Shown here piece by piece: positions 35,697-45,272 of a DNA stretch of 64,000 nucleotides. This stretch comes from Segetibacter sp. 3557_3. Lineage in GTDB: Bacteria > Bacteroidota > Bacteroidia > Chitinophagales > Chitinophagaceae. Each line of letters opens with the position of its first letter. The first letter of the stretch is position 1. Below the pieces are notes generated by a model, which worked only from the letters and a program-made list of their open reading frames with translations, ran no database searches and was not told the DNA's origin. The stretch spans positions 372,001 to 436,000 of the forward strand of contig NZ_SMSK01000001.1 of assembly GCF_004354985.1 (NCBI RefSeq). Direction: 5' to 3'. The translations under genes were made by a program, and so were the position numbers.

Positions 35697-35897
35697 TCAG
35701 GCAAGCACGCCTGCCTTAGACTTTTTACCATAACCCGCCACGGTATGCCTAAACATTGTTGCAGGTTGAACTTTTCCAATGTGACTTGCTCCCAGGCTTG
35801 GGTACAGTACCGTGATCGAATGTCAACTTATATGAGCATGCCATTTATTTGATCTACAGATATTTAGTAAGCTTGCTTAACATAGCGAAGAAAGTAA

Positions 35898-36815
35898 ATG
35901 TCGGCTTATAAAAATTGGGTGATTATCATCTGCGGCCCTACCGCAGTTGGAAAAACGGACTTGTCGTTAAGATTGGCCGATCTTCTTAAAACGGAGATCA
36001 TCTCAGCTGACTCCCGCCAGTGCTATAGGGAAATGACGATCGGGGTCGCCAAACCGTCAACCGACGAACTTGCCCTAACCCGGCATCATTTCATTAATTC
36101 GCATCATATTGTTGACGATGTAAATGCCGCCACCTTCGGGCAATATGCGCTGTGTGCCGTTGACGAGATTTTTACCCGGAGACAATCGGTTGTAATGGTT
36201 GGTGGCACTGGATTGTACATAAAAGCTTTTACCGAAGGTCTTGACGAAATTCCTGGCGTACCCGGAGAAGTCCGGATGAACATAGTTAGCAACTATAAAG
36301 CATTTGGATTGCAATGGCTTCAGCAACAAGTGCAACTACATGATCCCAAGTTTTGGCAAATTGCCGAACAATCAAATCCCCGGCGCCTTATGCGCGCCCT
36401 CGAGGTAAAGCTTGCAACAAACAAATCCATTGTTGATTTCAGAAAAGGGGAGGTAACTCATCGGCCCTTTAATATCATTAAGATTGGATTGGAAATGGCA
36501 AGGCAAACCCTGTACGAAAGAATAAATGCTAGAGTTGACACCATGATCGCCTCAGGGCTACTGGAAGAAGTAAGACAGCTCCTGCCGTTTCGAGATCTGC
36601 CTGCTCTGCAAACGGTAGGCTACCGCGAGTTATTTGATTTTATAGACGGCAAGTGCACCCTGGAACAAGCAATCGAAAGTATTAAGACCAACACCAGGCA
36701 CTATGCAAAACGCCAAATGACCTGGTTCAAAAAAGATGTGTCAATAACATGGTACCAGGCTGAAGGCCAACAGGACAAGCATATTGTAGACTCAATTATA
36801 AAAAATATAAACTAA
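35898..36815 (+). CDS. miaA: tRNA dimethylallyltransferase
   Basis: 305 aa, usual length. P-loop CGPTAVGKTDLSLRLA at the N-terminus, EIISADSRQCYREMTIGVAKP, the VMVGGTGLYIKAFTEGLDEIP block and QTVGYRELFDFIDGK. MiaA puts a dimethylallyl group on A37 of tRNAs reading UNN codons. A C-terminal TRHYAKRQMTWFKKD is also canonical. The gene for an old yellow enzyme follows after 7 bp. Confidence 0.95.
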   Translation: MSAYKNWVIIICGPTAVGKTDLSLRLADLLKTEIISADSRQCYREMTIGVAKPSTDELALTRHHFINSHHIVDDVNAATFGQYALCAVDEIFTRRQSVVMVGGTGLYIKAFTEGLDEIPGVPGEVRMNIVSNYKAFGLQWLQQQVQLHDPKFWQIAEQSNPRRLMRALEVKLATNKSIVDFRKGEVTHRPFNIIKIGLEMARQTLYERINARVDTMIASGLLEEVRQLLPFRDLPALQTVGYRELFDFIDGKCTLEQAIESIKTNTRHYAKRQMTWFKKDVSITWYQAEGQQDKHIVDSIIKNIN

Positions 36816-36822
36816 CCTATAA

Positions 36823-37890
36823 ATGTCAGCGCTTTTTTCCCCCTTGACCATAAAAGAAATTACCCTTCCCAACCGCATCGCCGTATCACCGATGTGCGAA
36901 TATTCATCAGTTGATGGATTTGCCAACGACTGGCACCTGGTTCACCTGGGAAGTCGTGCTGTTGGCGGTGCCGGCCTGATCATTATGGAAGCTACAGCGG
37001 TTGTCCCGGAAGGCCGGATCACCCCTGCTGACATGGGTATATGGAAGGATGAACACATTCCCTTTTTACAGCGGATAACCAGTTTCATCCATTCACAGGG
37101 AAGTATAGCCGGGATCCAGATTGCGCATGCAGGAAGGAAGGCAAGTAAACGTGAGCCATGGAACAAGGACGAAGTTGTGCCTGATACAGAAGGTGGATGG
37201 CAAACGGTTGCACCCTCCGCAATACCTTTCAACCCAAATTACGACACACCAAGAGCACTTGATATTGAAGACATTGAAAAGCTTATTGAAGATTTTCGAT
37301 TAGCAGCTTCGCGCGCCGTTGCAGCGGGATTTAAGGTGCTTGAAATTCATGCTGCTCATGGTTACCTGCTGCATGAATTCTATTCCCCGCTAAGCAATCA
37401 ACGAACGGACGAGTATGGCGGATCTTTTGAGAATCGCACCCGGCTACTGTTAAACATTGTGGAAGCAGTAAAAACGGTTTGGCCAGCGGGATATCCGCTC
37501 TTTGTGAGAATATCAGCGACCGATTGGGTAGAAGGAGGCTGGACAATTGAAGATTCAGTTGTTCTTGCCGGGAAGCTAAAAAAAAGGGGAGTGGACCTTA
37601 TTGACTGTTCGACCGGTGGAAATGTAACAAATGTAAAGATACCCTTGGTGCCGGGTTACCAGGTGCCGTTTGCAGCCCGCATAAAAGAAGCGTCCGGTAT
37701 TGCGACCGGCGCAGTTGGGCTTATTACAACCGCAGAGCAAGCTGAAGAAATTATCAGTTCTGGTAAAGCCGACCTGGTGTTACTGGCAAGAGAGTTCCTG
37801 AGCAATCCATACTTTCCACTTCATGCGGCACGGCAGTTAGGGGTAGATGTAAAATGGCCGCAGCAGTACGAGCGTGCAAAGCCTAAATAA
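36823..37890 (+). CDS. namA: Old yellow enzyme, NADPH dehydrogenase NamA/YqjM type
   Basis: 355 aa. FMN TIM barrel with ITLPNRIAVSPMCEYSSVDG near the start, MEATAVVPEGRITPADMGI, IQIAHAGRKAS, and HAAHGYLLHEFYSPLSNQRT followed by DEYGGSFENRTR. It reduces activated C=C bonds of enals, enones or quinones with NADPH and FMN. The MCEYSS segment has the Cys that tunes the flavin in YqjM-type enzymes. It may help with electrophile detoxification. It starts 7 bp after miaA, so the pair is probably co-transcribed. Confidence 0.92.
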   Translation: MSALFSPLTIKEITLPNRIAVSPMCEYSSVDGFANDWHLVHLGSRAVGGAGLIIMEATAVVPEGRITPADMGIWKDEHIPFLQRITSFIHSQGSIAGIQIAHAGRKASKREPWNKDEVVPDTEGGWQTVAPSAIPFNPNYDTPRALDIEDIEKLIEDFRLAASRAVAAGFKVLEIHAAHGYLLHEFYSPLSNQRTDEYGGSFENRTRLLLNIVEAVKTVWPAGYPLFVRISATDWVEGGWTIEDSVVLAGKLKKRGVDLIDCSTGGNVTNVKIPLVPGYQVPFAARIKEASGIATGAVGLITTAEQAEEIISSGKADLVLLAREFLSNPYFPLHAARQLGVDVKWPQQYERAKPK

Positions 37891-38114
37891 TCGTTTGCAA
37901 TGCGCCCGGAAGTTATTGACAGAAAGGACCGGCATTGTCGCGGATCAGCGATGCCATGAAAAACTGCCGATGAACCGAGCGTGGCAACGATGTCGCCCAG
38001 TGGTATAAAAGACCGTTCCATAAAAAATAGCTTAACTATGCGACTGTTGCTTAGTTCTAACTTAGGAATGAACTGTTCTATTTTCTTCTTGAAGGGTTAA
38101 AACAATTACACACG

Positions 38115-39293
38115 ATGGACTTATTTAAGGCCGCAGGCCGTATCTTAGTTACCTGTAACAAACGCTTATCGTCGTTTCTCAACCTTGAGATTGAGGAACT
38201 TGGCTTTACGATTGTACGCAGCTTTTCTACAGGGGCAGAATTATTTGGAAGCATTGAAGATTGCATAAAGCTTAACCTGAACCTCCGGTGTGCAAGCCAG
38301 GTTTTGTATTCAATAAAGGCTTTCGAAGCCAATGGCCCACAGGATGTATATCGCGTTTTATCTGAAATCGCCTGGGAAAAAATTCTGCCGTTAAACGGGT
38401 ATTTTTCGATTACGAGTAATGTTAACCACCCGACTATTACGAATACCATGTTTGCCAATGTTAAGGTAAAGGATGCAATTGTTGACCGGATCCGTAATGA
38501 GACCGGGAGCCGGCCGAACAGTGGACCCTCGCTGGAGCAAACGGTGGTTCACCTGTTTTGGAAAGAGGAATCTGCAGAAATATTTATCGACACTTCCGGT
38601 GAAACACTTGCCAAACATGGCTATCGAAAGATCCCGGGAAAAGCACCGATGCTGGAAGCACTTGCGGCTGCAACCATTCTCGCAACCAGGTGGGACCGGG
38701 TTTCGCCTTTTGTAAATCCAATGTGTGGTTCATCAACCATTGCTATAGAAGCGGCGCTTATTGCCACAAATCGCAGGCCCGGACTATTCCGTGAAAATTA
38801 TGGTTTTATGCACCTGCAGGGATACGATAAAAATACATACGAAAACCAGTTGCAGCAAATCAGACAACAGGTTAGAGAAGTGGCCGAATTAACGATCATT
38901 GCCACCGACATCAGCGAAGATGCAATCAATATTTCCAGGATTAACGCGGCAGCGGCAGGTGTTGAGCAGATGATAACATTTGATGTATGCGACTTTCAGC
39001 AAACCCCTGTACCGGAAGGTGTAGGTGGTGTGGTGTTTTTTAACCCTGAATATGGCGACCGCTTAGGCGAAGAAATCGCCCTCCAGGAAACCTATGCCTC
39101 AATTGGGGATTTTATGAAAACAAAGTGCAAAGGTTATACGGGTTACATTTTTACCGGCAACCTTGAACTTGCCAAAAAAATCGGTTTAAAGGCGCGAAGA
39201 CGTATAGAGTTCTATACGAGCAAGATCGACTGCCGGTTGTTGGAATATGAGTTGTACGCCGGCACCCGCAGGATTGAAAAACCGGCGCCGTAA
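38115..39293 (+). CDS. THUMP-domain RNA methyltransferase, RlmL N-terminal-like
   Basis: 392 aa. N-terminal THUMP region (~1-165) with ILVTCNKRLSSFLNLEIEEL, then a Rossmann methyltransferase: VSPFVNPMCGSSTIAIEAAL, IIATDISEDAINISRINA and FFNPEYGDRLGEE. It is like the m2G2445 half of RlmL or the Trm14 group and should modify guanine in 23S rRNA or tRNA. The catalytic motif, normally N-P-P-Y, reads N-P-E-Y (Asn310). That may be a family variant in this phylum; activity cannot be judged from this alone. Confidence 0.85.
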   Translation: MDLFKAAGRILVTCNKRLSSFLNLEIEELGFTIVRSFSTGAELFGSIEDCIKLNLNLRCASQVLYSIKAFEANGPQDVYRVLSEIAWEKILPLNGYFSITSNVNHPTITNTMFANVKVKDAIVDRIRNETGSRPNSGPSLEQTVVHLFWKEESAEIFIDTSGETLAKHGYRKIPGKAPMLEALAAATILATRWDRVSPFVNPMCGSSTIAIEAALIATNRRPGLFRENYGFMHLQGYDKNTYENQLQQIRQQVREVAELTIIATDISEDAINISRINAAAAGVEQMITFDVCDFQQTPVPEGVGGVVFFNPEYGDRLGEEIALQETYASIGDFMKTKCKGYTGYIFTGNLELAKKIGLKARRRIEFYTSKIDCRLLEYELYAGTRRIEKPAP

Positions 39294-39302
39294 GTATGTT
39301 GA

Positions 39303-40142
39303 TTACTGAACCTCGGTGCTCGAAAACGTGTCGCCTGCCCGGATGTCTCCTGTTTCGTAGCCCTTTTTGAACCAATACATGCGCTGCGCTGATGTGCCGT
39401 GTGTAAAGGACTCGGGTGATACACGGCCCTGGGCTTCTTTTTGAAGGCGATCGTCGCCTATTGCGCTCGCGGCGGTAAGTGCTTCCTCAATGTCTCCGTC
39501 CTCAAGAATTCCCTTGGTATTTTGGGCATGATGTGCCCAAACACCGGCATAGAAATCAGCCTGCAATTCGAGCTTTACAGATAATTTGTTGTATTCAGCC
39601 TGGCTGAGTTGACCTCTTGCCCTTTGCACCTTGTCGGAAGTGCCCATTAGGTTTTGTACATGGTGGCCAACTTCGTGCGCGATAACATAAGCCATGGCAA
39701 AATCGCCCGGCGCACCAAAACGTTGTCTCAGGTCCTGGAAAAATGCGAGGTCGAGGTATACCTTTTGATCAGCGGGACAGTAAAACGGGCCGGAAGCCGA
39801 GGTTGCGCCACCACATCCTGACTCTACTGCATCCCTGAACATAACAAGGCGGGGCTTTTGGTAACCCTGGATTGCACTGGTCCATACATCTTCGGTTTCT
39901 TTTAAAACCACACTTGCAAATTGAGCCAGCGTATCGTCGGCAGCCTTTTCGTCAGCACTCATTTCACGGGACGAACCAGCACCCACACCAATTTGGGGCA
40001 TCTGCGAAGGATCGCCGCCGAGGAACATGTATAGAAGGGCGATGATGACACCGCCTATGCCGCCACCAACTGCCACGCCTTTGCCTGACATTCCACGACG
40101 GTCTTCAACATTCGAACTGCCTTGTCTTCCTCTCCATAACAT
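39303..40142 (-). CDS. Neutral zinc metallopeptidase, YpfJ family
   Basis: 279 aa. An N-terminal stretch (SNVEDRRGMSGKGVAVGGG) and one transmembrane helix (~25-45, GGIGGVIIALLYMFLGG) precede the peptidase-like domain. The zinc motif HEVGHHVQNLMG is present, with ELQADFYAGVWAHHAQ supplying the later metal ligand. PF04228-type proteins are membrane-anchored putative peptidases of unknown substrate. Convergent with the THUMP gene, with 9 bp between the stops. Confidence 0.9.
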   Translation of the reverse strand: MLWRGRQGSSNVEDRRGMSGKGVAVGGGIGGVIIALLYMFLGGDPSQMPQIGVGAGSSREMSADEKAADDTLAQFASVVLKETEDVWTSAIQGYQKPRLVMFRDAVESGCGGATSASGPFYCPADQKVYLDLAFFQDLRQRFGAPGDFAMAYVIAHEVGHHVQNLMGTSDKVQRARGQLSQAEYNKLSVKLELQADFYAGVWAHHAQNTKGILEDGDIEEALTAASAIGDDRLQKEAQGRVSPESFTHGTSAQRMYWFKKGYETGDIRAGDTFSSTEVQ

Positions 40143-40285
40143 AGTAGCTAGATTTAATTGGTTAAACTATTCCGGACAATGGTTCCGATGCACGAAATAG
40201 TAAGGGCTGATTTTCAGCGATAATCTTAATTCAATTGTTATGCCATGGGCTGGATACCAACGATTAAGGTTAAACATAGTTATCG

Positions 40286-40317
40286 GAAAAAACAACAGCA
40301 CCCGTGATGGGTGCTGT
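40286..40317 (-). terminator. Rho-independent terminator of the FadL-like gene
   Basis: Perfect 9-bp inverted repeat ACAGCACCC/GGGTGCTGT with a 5-nt loop. Read on the minus strand it is followed by TGTTTTTTCC. It lies 27 bp beyond the stop codon of the minus-strand gene. Confidence 0.75.
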
Positions 40318-40343
40318 GCTTATATAGATGGAGATATTTTAAC

Positions 40344-41879
40344 TTAGAACTTAAATCCTACAGTTAGCATGGCATTACCACGGCTACCTGTTTGCCCGGC
40401 AAACGTGCTTGGCTTATCATTCAAACGGTAGGGGAAGTTTACATCTTTATTAAAGTTGTGTACATAAGCAAGATCGATGAAGATTCCATGGTTGCGATAT
40501 CCTAATCCGCCTGTAGCCTGCACACGGTTTGCTTTGAGCTCATCACTTTGCTGGTAAGGATTACCATAGAATGCACCTCCTGCACGGAACATCCAGGTAT
40601 GAAGTTTTAATTCTCCGCCAATGCGAAAGTTAAGGGCACTTTTATAAAGGTTCTTGGTAATATTATTGATAGCCCTGTAATAATTGGTAGCCTCGATATC
40701 CTGGTCGTCGCTGGCGGCGAAACGTGCGCCGCGATAGTTGACATATTCCAGGTCGGCACTGATAAATGCCCTTTGCATACGGGTATCATTGATTTCCCTG
40801 AACACGTAGCTACCACTCGCTATTGCACGCCAGGGAGTGATCATGTTGTATCTTCTGTCACCAGCGTTCCCACTGTTAAGGTTATCGCTACTTTCAGTTC
40901 TGACCTTAGCATACCCTTCGGTATCAGCTGTGAGGGAAGAGCGAATATTATCTTTAAACGAGAGCAAAGAAGGAGTATGGACCGCAAGACCGAGTCGTAC
41001 GTATTCAACCGGTTTGTAGATCATTCCGAGTTTTACATTGGCTCCGATTGCAGAACTGTTACTAACTTCTATAAACTCAAAGTAGTTGAAATCGTTGTTG
41101 GAGTTGTTTGTGGCATCGGTCTCCCTGTAGCGGAGGTCGCGGTTATAATTGATAACAGGAAAATTGACACTACCACCAACATACAACTGATCAGCCATAT
41201 TATTCGCAAAAGCAAGTGAGATCTCGTTGTAACCGCCGGTTGTTGTAACGTCGTTCTCCTGGATTACACCCGTTGAGACCGGAACAAGGCTCTGATAGCC
41301 ACGAAATGCGCCATCTGCTCCCACTTCTTTGTCAATAAGGTAGGTGCGAAAAGCCAGCGATGACCCAAAAATGTAATTGTTCAGCGCTGCATTGGTGTCT
41401 GCCCTGTCCCTGATGAGCTCTTCAAGGTATTGCTCAGTAAAGGAGCTTTGGTTATTGCGTCCTTTGTATGATACCCGATTATTGAAGTTGGCCAACTGGT
41501 TTACTGAAATCGAAAATGCGGAACTCGACCACCGGCCTCCATACCTGTTTGGAATACCAAATATAAATCCCGAAGCGCCAAGGTTAAAACCTGCCTTATT
41601 ACTTGCTGAAGGATCGCCCCTGAAATTAAATTTATTATTATTGAGGGTTACTCCGGGGGTAAACACAAACTCACTCGTACGAAACAGTCCGATACCAGCT
41701 GGGTTGACATTGTTCGCCGTAATGTCGCCACCGAGGCTGCCCATGACACCACCGGTAGCCATATTGCGGGCTGTTCCGTTTTGGGTGAAGAAACTGTTTC
41801 GTAAGGCATCTTCCGGCGTTTGTGCATGTGCAACGTGAAGTGCACAACATGCTCCCAGAAAAAGTAAATATTTTTTCAT
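40344..41879 (-). CDS. OmpP1/FadL-type outer membrane transport protein
   Basis: 511 aa with a signal peptide (YLLFLGACCALHVAHAQ). The mature N-terminus has ARNMATGGVMGSLGGDITAN and NVNPAGIGLFRTSEF, the FadL-like hatch pattern with NPA. The rest is beta barrel with alternating aromatic strands and a C-terminal Phe (LTVGFKF). FadL-type channels pass hydrophobic molecules across the outer membrane. The substrate is unknown. Confidence 0.8.
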   Translation of the reverse strand: MKKYLLFLGACCALHVAHAQTPEDALRNSFFTQNGTARNMATGGVMGSLGGDITANNVNPAGIGLFRTSEFVFTPGVTLNNNKFNFRGDPSASNKAGFNLGASGFIFGIPNRYGGRWSSSAFSISVNQLANFNNRVSYKGRNNQSSFTEQYLEELIRDRADTNAALNNYIFGSSLAFRTYLIDKEVGADGAFRGYQSLVPVSTGVIQENDVTTTGGYNEISLAFANNMADQLYVGGSVNFPVINYNRDLRYRETDATNNSNNDFNYFEFIEVSNSSAIGANVKLGMIYKPVEYVRLGLAVHTPSLLSFKDNIRSSLTADTEGYAKVRTESSDNLNSGNAGDRRYNMITPWRAIASGSYVFREINDTRMQRAFISADLEYVNYRGARFAASDDQDIEATNYYRAINNITKNLYKSALNFRIGGELKLHTWMFRAGGAFYGNPYQQSDELKANRVQATGGLGYRNHGIFIDLAYVHNFNKDVNFPYRLNDKPSTFAGQTGSRGNAMLTVGFKF

Positions 41880-41979
41880 ATTTGATTTTGAAGGGTACTG
41901 TTATAGGGTAAGAAAAGGGGAATGCACGAGGGCTTTCCTCCATTGCATGGAAATAGCCCGCTACTACAACCCATGCCTA

Positions 41980-42711
41980 TTAACGGGGAGGACGACCTGT
42001 GCCAGTGCTGGTACCTGTGCTGTTATAACCGCCGCTACGGCCACCTGCATTGCTGCTTGGGGTTGAACCGGCATCCATGGTACGTACAGGACGATCCCAG
42101 CTTTGGTTACTCTGCGAATTAGCATTACCGGTCTCTGGTGCCGAAAATACACGCTTCATTAAAGAACCAAAATTGCTGTTTTCGTTGCCACGGCCCTTGT
42201 TGTAGTTGTTTGAATTGGAGTTCTGGTTACTGTAAGCCCTATTTGAGAAAGAGGTCAGGTTACTTTTGCCGGTTGTACCGGTATAAACCCGTGGATTTTT
42301 GTAATATACAATAGGGTAAGCGGGAGAGTACATTCCTCCGTAACCGAAATAGCTTGGTGCCCACGGATTGTATGCCCATGAATTGTATCGGTATGGTTGG
42401 TTCCAGGTGTTATAACGGTAATAAGACAAACCATCCATATGATCGTAACGGCTGTCGTACCAATAGCTATAATCATCGATGGTTGACCATCTTTCACGAT
42501 CCCTGATCTTACGACGCAGGTATTGATCATCCTGGCTTGAGATATATTCTTCGTAACGATCACGTCTGGGCTCGTTTCTTACTTCTTTTTTTGCGGTAAG
42601 ATCACGTGCCGGGGAATAGTATACATCGTCAGGCGTTTGACCTGCTTTGTATGTAGAGCAGCTGGTGAGTACAGCCGCAGAAAAAGCGAGAAGTAAAATT
42701 TTGTAATTCAT
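41980..42711 (-). CDS. Tyr/Asn/Ser-rich lipoprotein of unknown function
   Basis: 243 aa. Signal peptide and lipobox (LLLAFSAAVLTSCST). Residues ~40-110 are rich in Arg and Asp (RRDRYEEY, RRKIRDRERW); then a Tyr/Trp-rich low-complexity part (YRYNTWNQPYRYNSWAYNPW) and a Ser/Asn/Gly-rich tail. No known domain. The composition suggests an extracellular matrix or surface lipoprotein. It is upstream of the FadL-like gene on the same strand with 100 bp between them, so the two might be co-expressed. Confidence 0.7.
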   Translation of the reverse strand: MNYKILLLAFSAAVLTSCSTYKAGQTPDDVYYSPARDLTAKKEVRNEPRRDRYEEYISSQDDQYLRRKIRDRERWSTIDDYSYWYDSRYDHMDGLSYYRYNTWNQPYRYNSWAYNPWAPSYFGYGGMYSPAYPIVYYKNPRVYTGTTGKSNLTSFSNRAYSNQNSNSNNYNKGRGNENSNFGSLMKRVFSAPETGNANSQSNQSWDRPVRTMDAGSTPSSNAGGRSGGYNSTGTSTGTGRPPR

Positions 42712-42902
42712 GGCTACCGTTTTGAAAGGATTATTAATACCGAAGTTACTACTTTTGCGATGCTTATCAAGTTCGTGTTTTTAACTGCAAACAGTTTGCC
42801 TGAATATTAACAGTTTATACCGCTTTTGTTAAATAAACGAAAAGTTTGTCAGCTGTTTAAGACCCACTCTTCATTGCACTATATAGCAAATTATTCCGGG
42901 TG

Positions 42903-42932
42903 TTTTTTGCTGGTTATGTACACCTGAATTTG
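42903..42932 (+). promoter_or_regulatory. Possible proS promoter
   Basis: TTTTTTG at 42903-42909 and TGAATTTG at 42925-42932, about 15 bp apart, loosely fit the Bacteroidota -33/-7 pattern. An alternative box TACTTTTG lies near 42751. Confidence 0.25.
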
Positions 42933-42961
42933 TAAGCCTCAACCTAAAACGAACCTCAAGC

Positions 42962-44440
42962 ATGAGTAAAGAGATTACATCAAGGGAACAGGATTATTCG
43001 AAGTGGTACAATGACCTGGTAATTAAAGCAGGACTTGCTGATTATAGCGCAGTTCGCGGCTGCATGGTTATCAAACCCTATGGCTATGCACTCTGGGAAA
43101 ATATGCAGGCTGCGCTGGATAAGATGTTTAAAGACACCGGGCATCAGAATGCCTACTTTCCTTTGTTTGTTCCCAAGAGTTTATTTGAAAAAGAAGAAGA
43201 AAATGCCGAAGGTTTTGCCAAAGAGTGTGCAGTAGTAACCCACTACAGGCTTAAGGTTAATGAAGAAAAGAAAGGCAGCCTGATGGTTGATCCGGATAGT
43301 AAGCTAGAGGAAGAATTGATTATCCGCCCAACCAGTGAGGCGATTATTTGGAGCACCTACAAAAATTGGATCCAATCGTACCGCGACCTGCCTTTGCTGA
43401 TTAACCAATGGGCAAATGTTGTGCGGTGGGAGATGAGGACAAGGCTATTCCTGCGAACAGCTGAATTCTTATGGCAGGAAGGGCATACAGCGCATGCAAC
43501 GGCTGATGAAGCAATTGCTGAAACAAAACAAATGCTGGAGGTATACGCCACTTTTGCGGAAGAGTGGATGGCGGTTCCGGTGGTGAAAGGTGTGAAAACA
43601 CCCAATGAACGGTTTGCGGGGGCAGTTGATACCTTTTGCATTGAGGCCTTGATGCAGGACGGAAAGGCATTGCAGGCAGGAACTTCGCATTTCCTGGGAC
43701 AGAACTTTGCAAAGGCCTTTGATGTAAAATTTAGTGATAAGCAAAACAAACTTGATTATGTATGGGCGACGAGCTGGGGTGTAAGTACCCGTTTGATCGG
43801 CGCGTTGGTGATGGCGCATAGTGATGACGATGGCCTGGTGCTACCGCCAAAACTAGCTCCAATACAGGTGGTAATTGTTCCCATCTACAAAGGCGATGAG
43901 CAGAAGGCTGCCATCGATGAAGTGGTAAACAAACTGGTAAAAGAACTTAAGGCAGCAGATATTCGTGTGAAGTATGATGATAGTGACAACAGCAGGCCGG
44001 GATGGAAGTTTGCCGAGTATGAGCTAAAAGGTGTTCCACTTCGGATTGGTATCGGTGCACGCGACATCGCCAATAGCGTTGTGGAGGTTGCCCGCCGCGA
44101 TACCCGTGAGAAACTGACCCTGCCATTGGAAGACCTTGCGATAAACATCGGGAAACTACTGCATACCATACAAGAGTCCATTTACAATAAAGCATTTGCA
44201 TTTAGGGAAACACATATTACCCCTGCAGACTCCTGGGAAGAGTTCCTCGTCTTACTTGAAACAAAAGGCGGCTTTATCTCTGCACATTGGGATGGCACGG
44301 CGGAGACAGAAGAGAAGATTAAAGAGTTATCAAAAGCGACTATCCGGTGCATACCGTTGAACAATGCGCAGGAAGCAGGTGCCTGTATTCTTACCGGGGC
44401 TCCTTCGGAGCAGCGGGTGCTTTTTGCGCGCGCATACTAG
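42962..44440 (+). CDS. proS: Prolyl-tRNA synthetase
   Basis: 492 aa, the short type without a bacterial editing insertion. Class II motifs are visible: [69 protein letters not shown], and [17 protein letters not shown]. An anticodon-binding domain follows ([11 protein letters not shown]). It charges tRNA-Pro. The C-terminal extension is of the type seen in archaeal and Bacteroidota enzymes. Confidence 0.95.
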   Translation: MSKEITSREQDYSKWYNDLVIKAGLADYSAVRGCMVIKPYGYALWENMQAALDKMFKDTGHQNAYFPLFVPKSLFEKEEENAEGFAKECAVVTHYRLKVNEEKKGSLMVDPDSKLEEELIIRPTSEAIIWSTYKNWIQSYRDLPLLINQWANVVRWEMRTRLFLRTAEFLWQEGHTAHATADEAIAETKQMLEVYATFAEEWMAVPVVKGVKTPNERFAGAVDTFCIEALMQDGKALQAGTSHFLGQNFAKAFDVKFSDKQNKLDYVWATSWGVSTRLIGALVMAHSDDDGLVLPPKLAPIQVVIVPIYKGDEQKAAIDEVVNKLVKELKAADIRVKYDDSDNSRPGWKFAEYELKGVPLRIGIGARDIANSVVEVARRDTREKLTLPLEDLAINIGKLLHTIQESIYNKAFAFRETHITPADSWEEFLVLLETKGGFISAHWDGTAETEEKIKELSKATIRCIPLNNAQEAGACILTGAPSEQRVLFARAY

Positions 44441-44518
44441 GGAGATTTGTTGCTCAAATTGCGTTACCGGTTTAAATAATTTGATATATTTAAATCGTAC
44501 TAAACCAACTAACGCTTC

Positions 44519-44839
44519 ATGGAAAATTCTTATGGCTCAGAGATTCCACACACACCTAATGTTCAACCAAAAAACTGGCTGGTGGAGTCTATACTGGCAA
44601 CAATCTTCTGCTGTCTGCCTTTTGGCATTGCGGGGATTGTATTTGCCAGCCAGGTAAACAGTAAGTGGGTCGCAGGTGATCATGCGGGCGCTTTGGAAGC
44701 ATCAAGACAGGCGGCAAAATGGACCAAGATCAGCTTCCTCGTAAGTATTGCCGGATTCATCTTTGCACTTATTTTTGTTTTCTTTTTTGGAGGAATGGCC
44801 TTCCTGGGCAGTCTTGGTGTAATGGGTGTTAATGGATAA
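44519..44839 (+). CDS. CD225/dispanin-like two-helix membrane protein
   Basis: 106 aa. Two hydrophobic segments: ILATIFCCLPFGIAGIVFAS with a CC pair and SFLVSIAGFIFALIFVFFFG. Between them is QVNSKWVAGDHAGALEASRQ, typical of CD225-like proteins. Function in bacteria is unknown. It overlaps the DUF2752 gene start by 8 bp, so the pair is translationally linked; this pairing is frequent in Bacteroidota. Confidence 0.85.
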   Translation: MENSYGSEIPHTPNVQPKNWLVESILATIFCCLPFGIAGIVFASQVNSKWVAGDHAGALEASRQAAKWTKISFLVSIAGFIFALIFVFFFGGMAFLGSLGVMGVNG

Positions 44840-45245
44840 AATCAAACTCCTTTCCCGGCCGATCATTTTAGGTATAACAGTGCTCTTTATCGCACTGTTA
44901 TACTTTTTTATAGATGCCCGTTACAGCACCATATTTCCAAGATGTCCCTTTAACCTGGTTACCGGTTTATTATGCCCGGGTTGCGGTTCACAACGGGCCA
45001 TTTCTGCAATACTCCATGGCGACTTTCTCCATGCACTCCGGCTGAATCTTCTATTGGTTCTAAGCCTGCCCCTCATCGTTTATTCTGCGCTTGTACACAC
45101 ACTTAATGCGTTTAGAACCATACAGCTTCGGCAAACGATTTTTTACTCGCCCTTGTTTGTAAAACTCTTCCTTGCTGCTGTAATCCTGTTTTGGGTCTTG
45201 AGAAATATTCCTGTTTATCCATTTACGTTGCTGGCACCGGCTTAG
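44832..45245 (+). CDS. DUF2752 membrane protein
   Basis: 137 aa from the ATG at 44832; an in-frame GTG at 44826 is possible. Three hydrophobic segments and the family signature CPFNLVTGLLCPGCGSQRA with four Cys/Pro-rich turns, followed by FLHALRLNLLLVLSLPLIV. Function is unknown. It overlaps the upstream CD225-like gene by 8 bp. Confidence 0.85.
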   Translation: MDKIKLLSRPIILGITVLFIALLYFFIDARYSTIFPRCPFNLVTGLLCPGCGSQRAISAILHGDFLHALRLNLLLVLSLPLIVYSALVHTLNAFRTIQLRQTIFYSPLFVKLFLAAVILFWVLRNIPVYPFTLLAPA

Positions 45246-45272
45246 ATGCAGAGTGGTAACCAGGCTGCACCC

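Noticed and set aside
40773-41219. Plus-strand frame opposite the FadL-like gene
   Set aside because: Antisense to a well-supported gene with signal peptide and barrel pattern.
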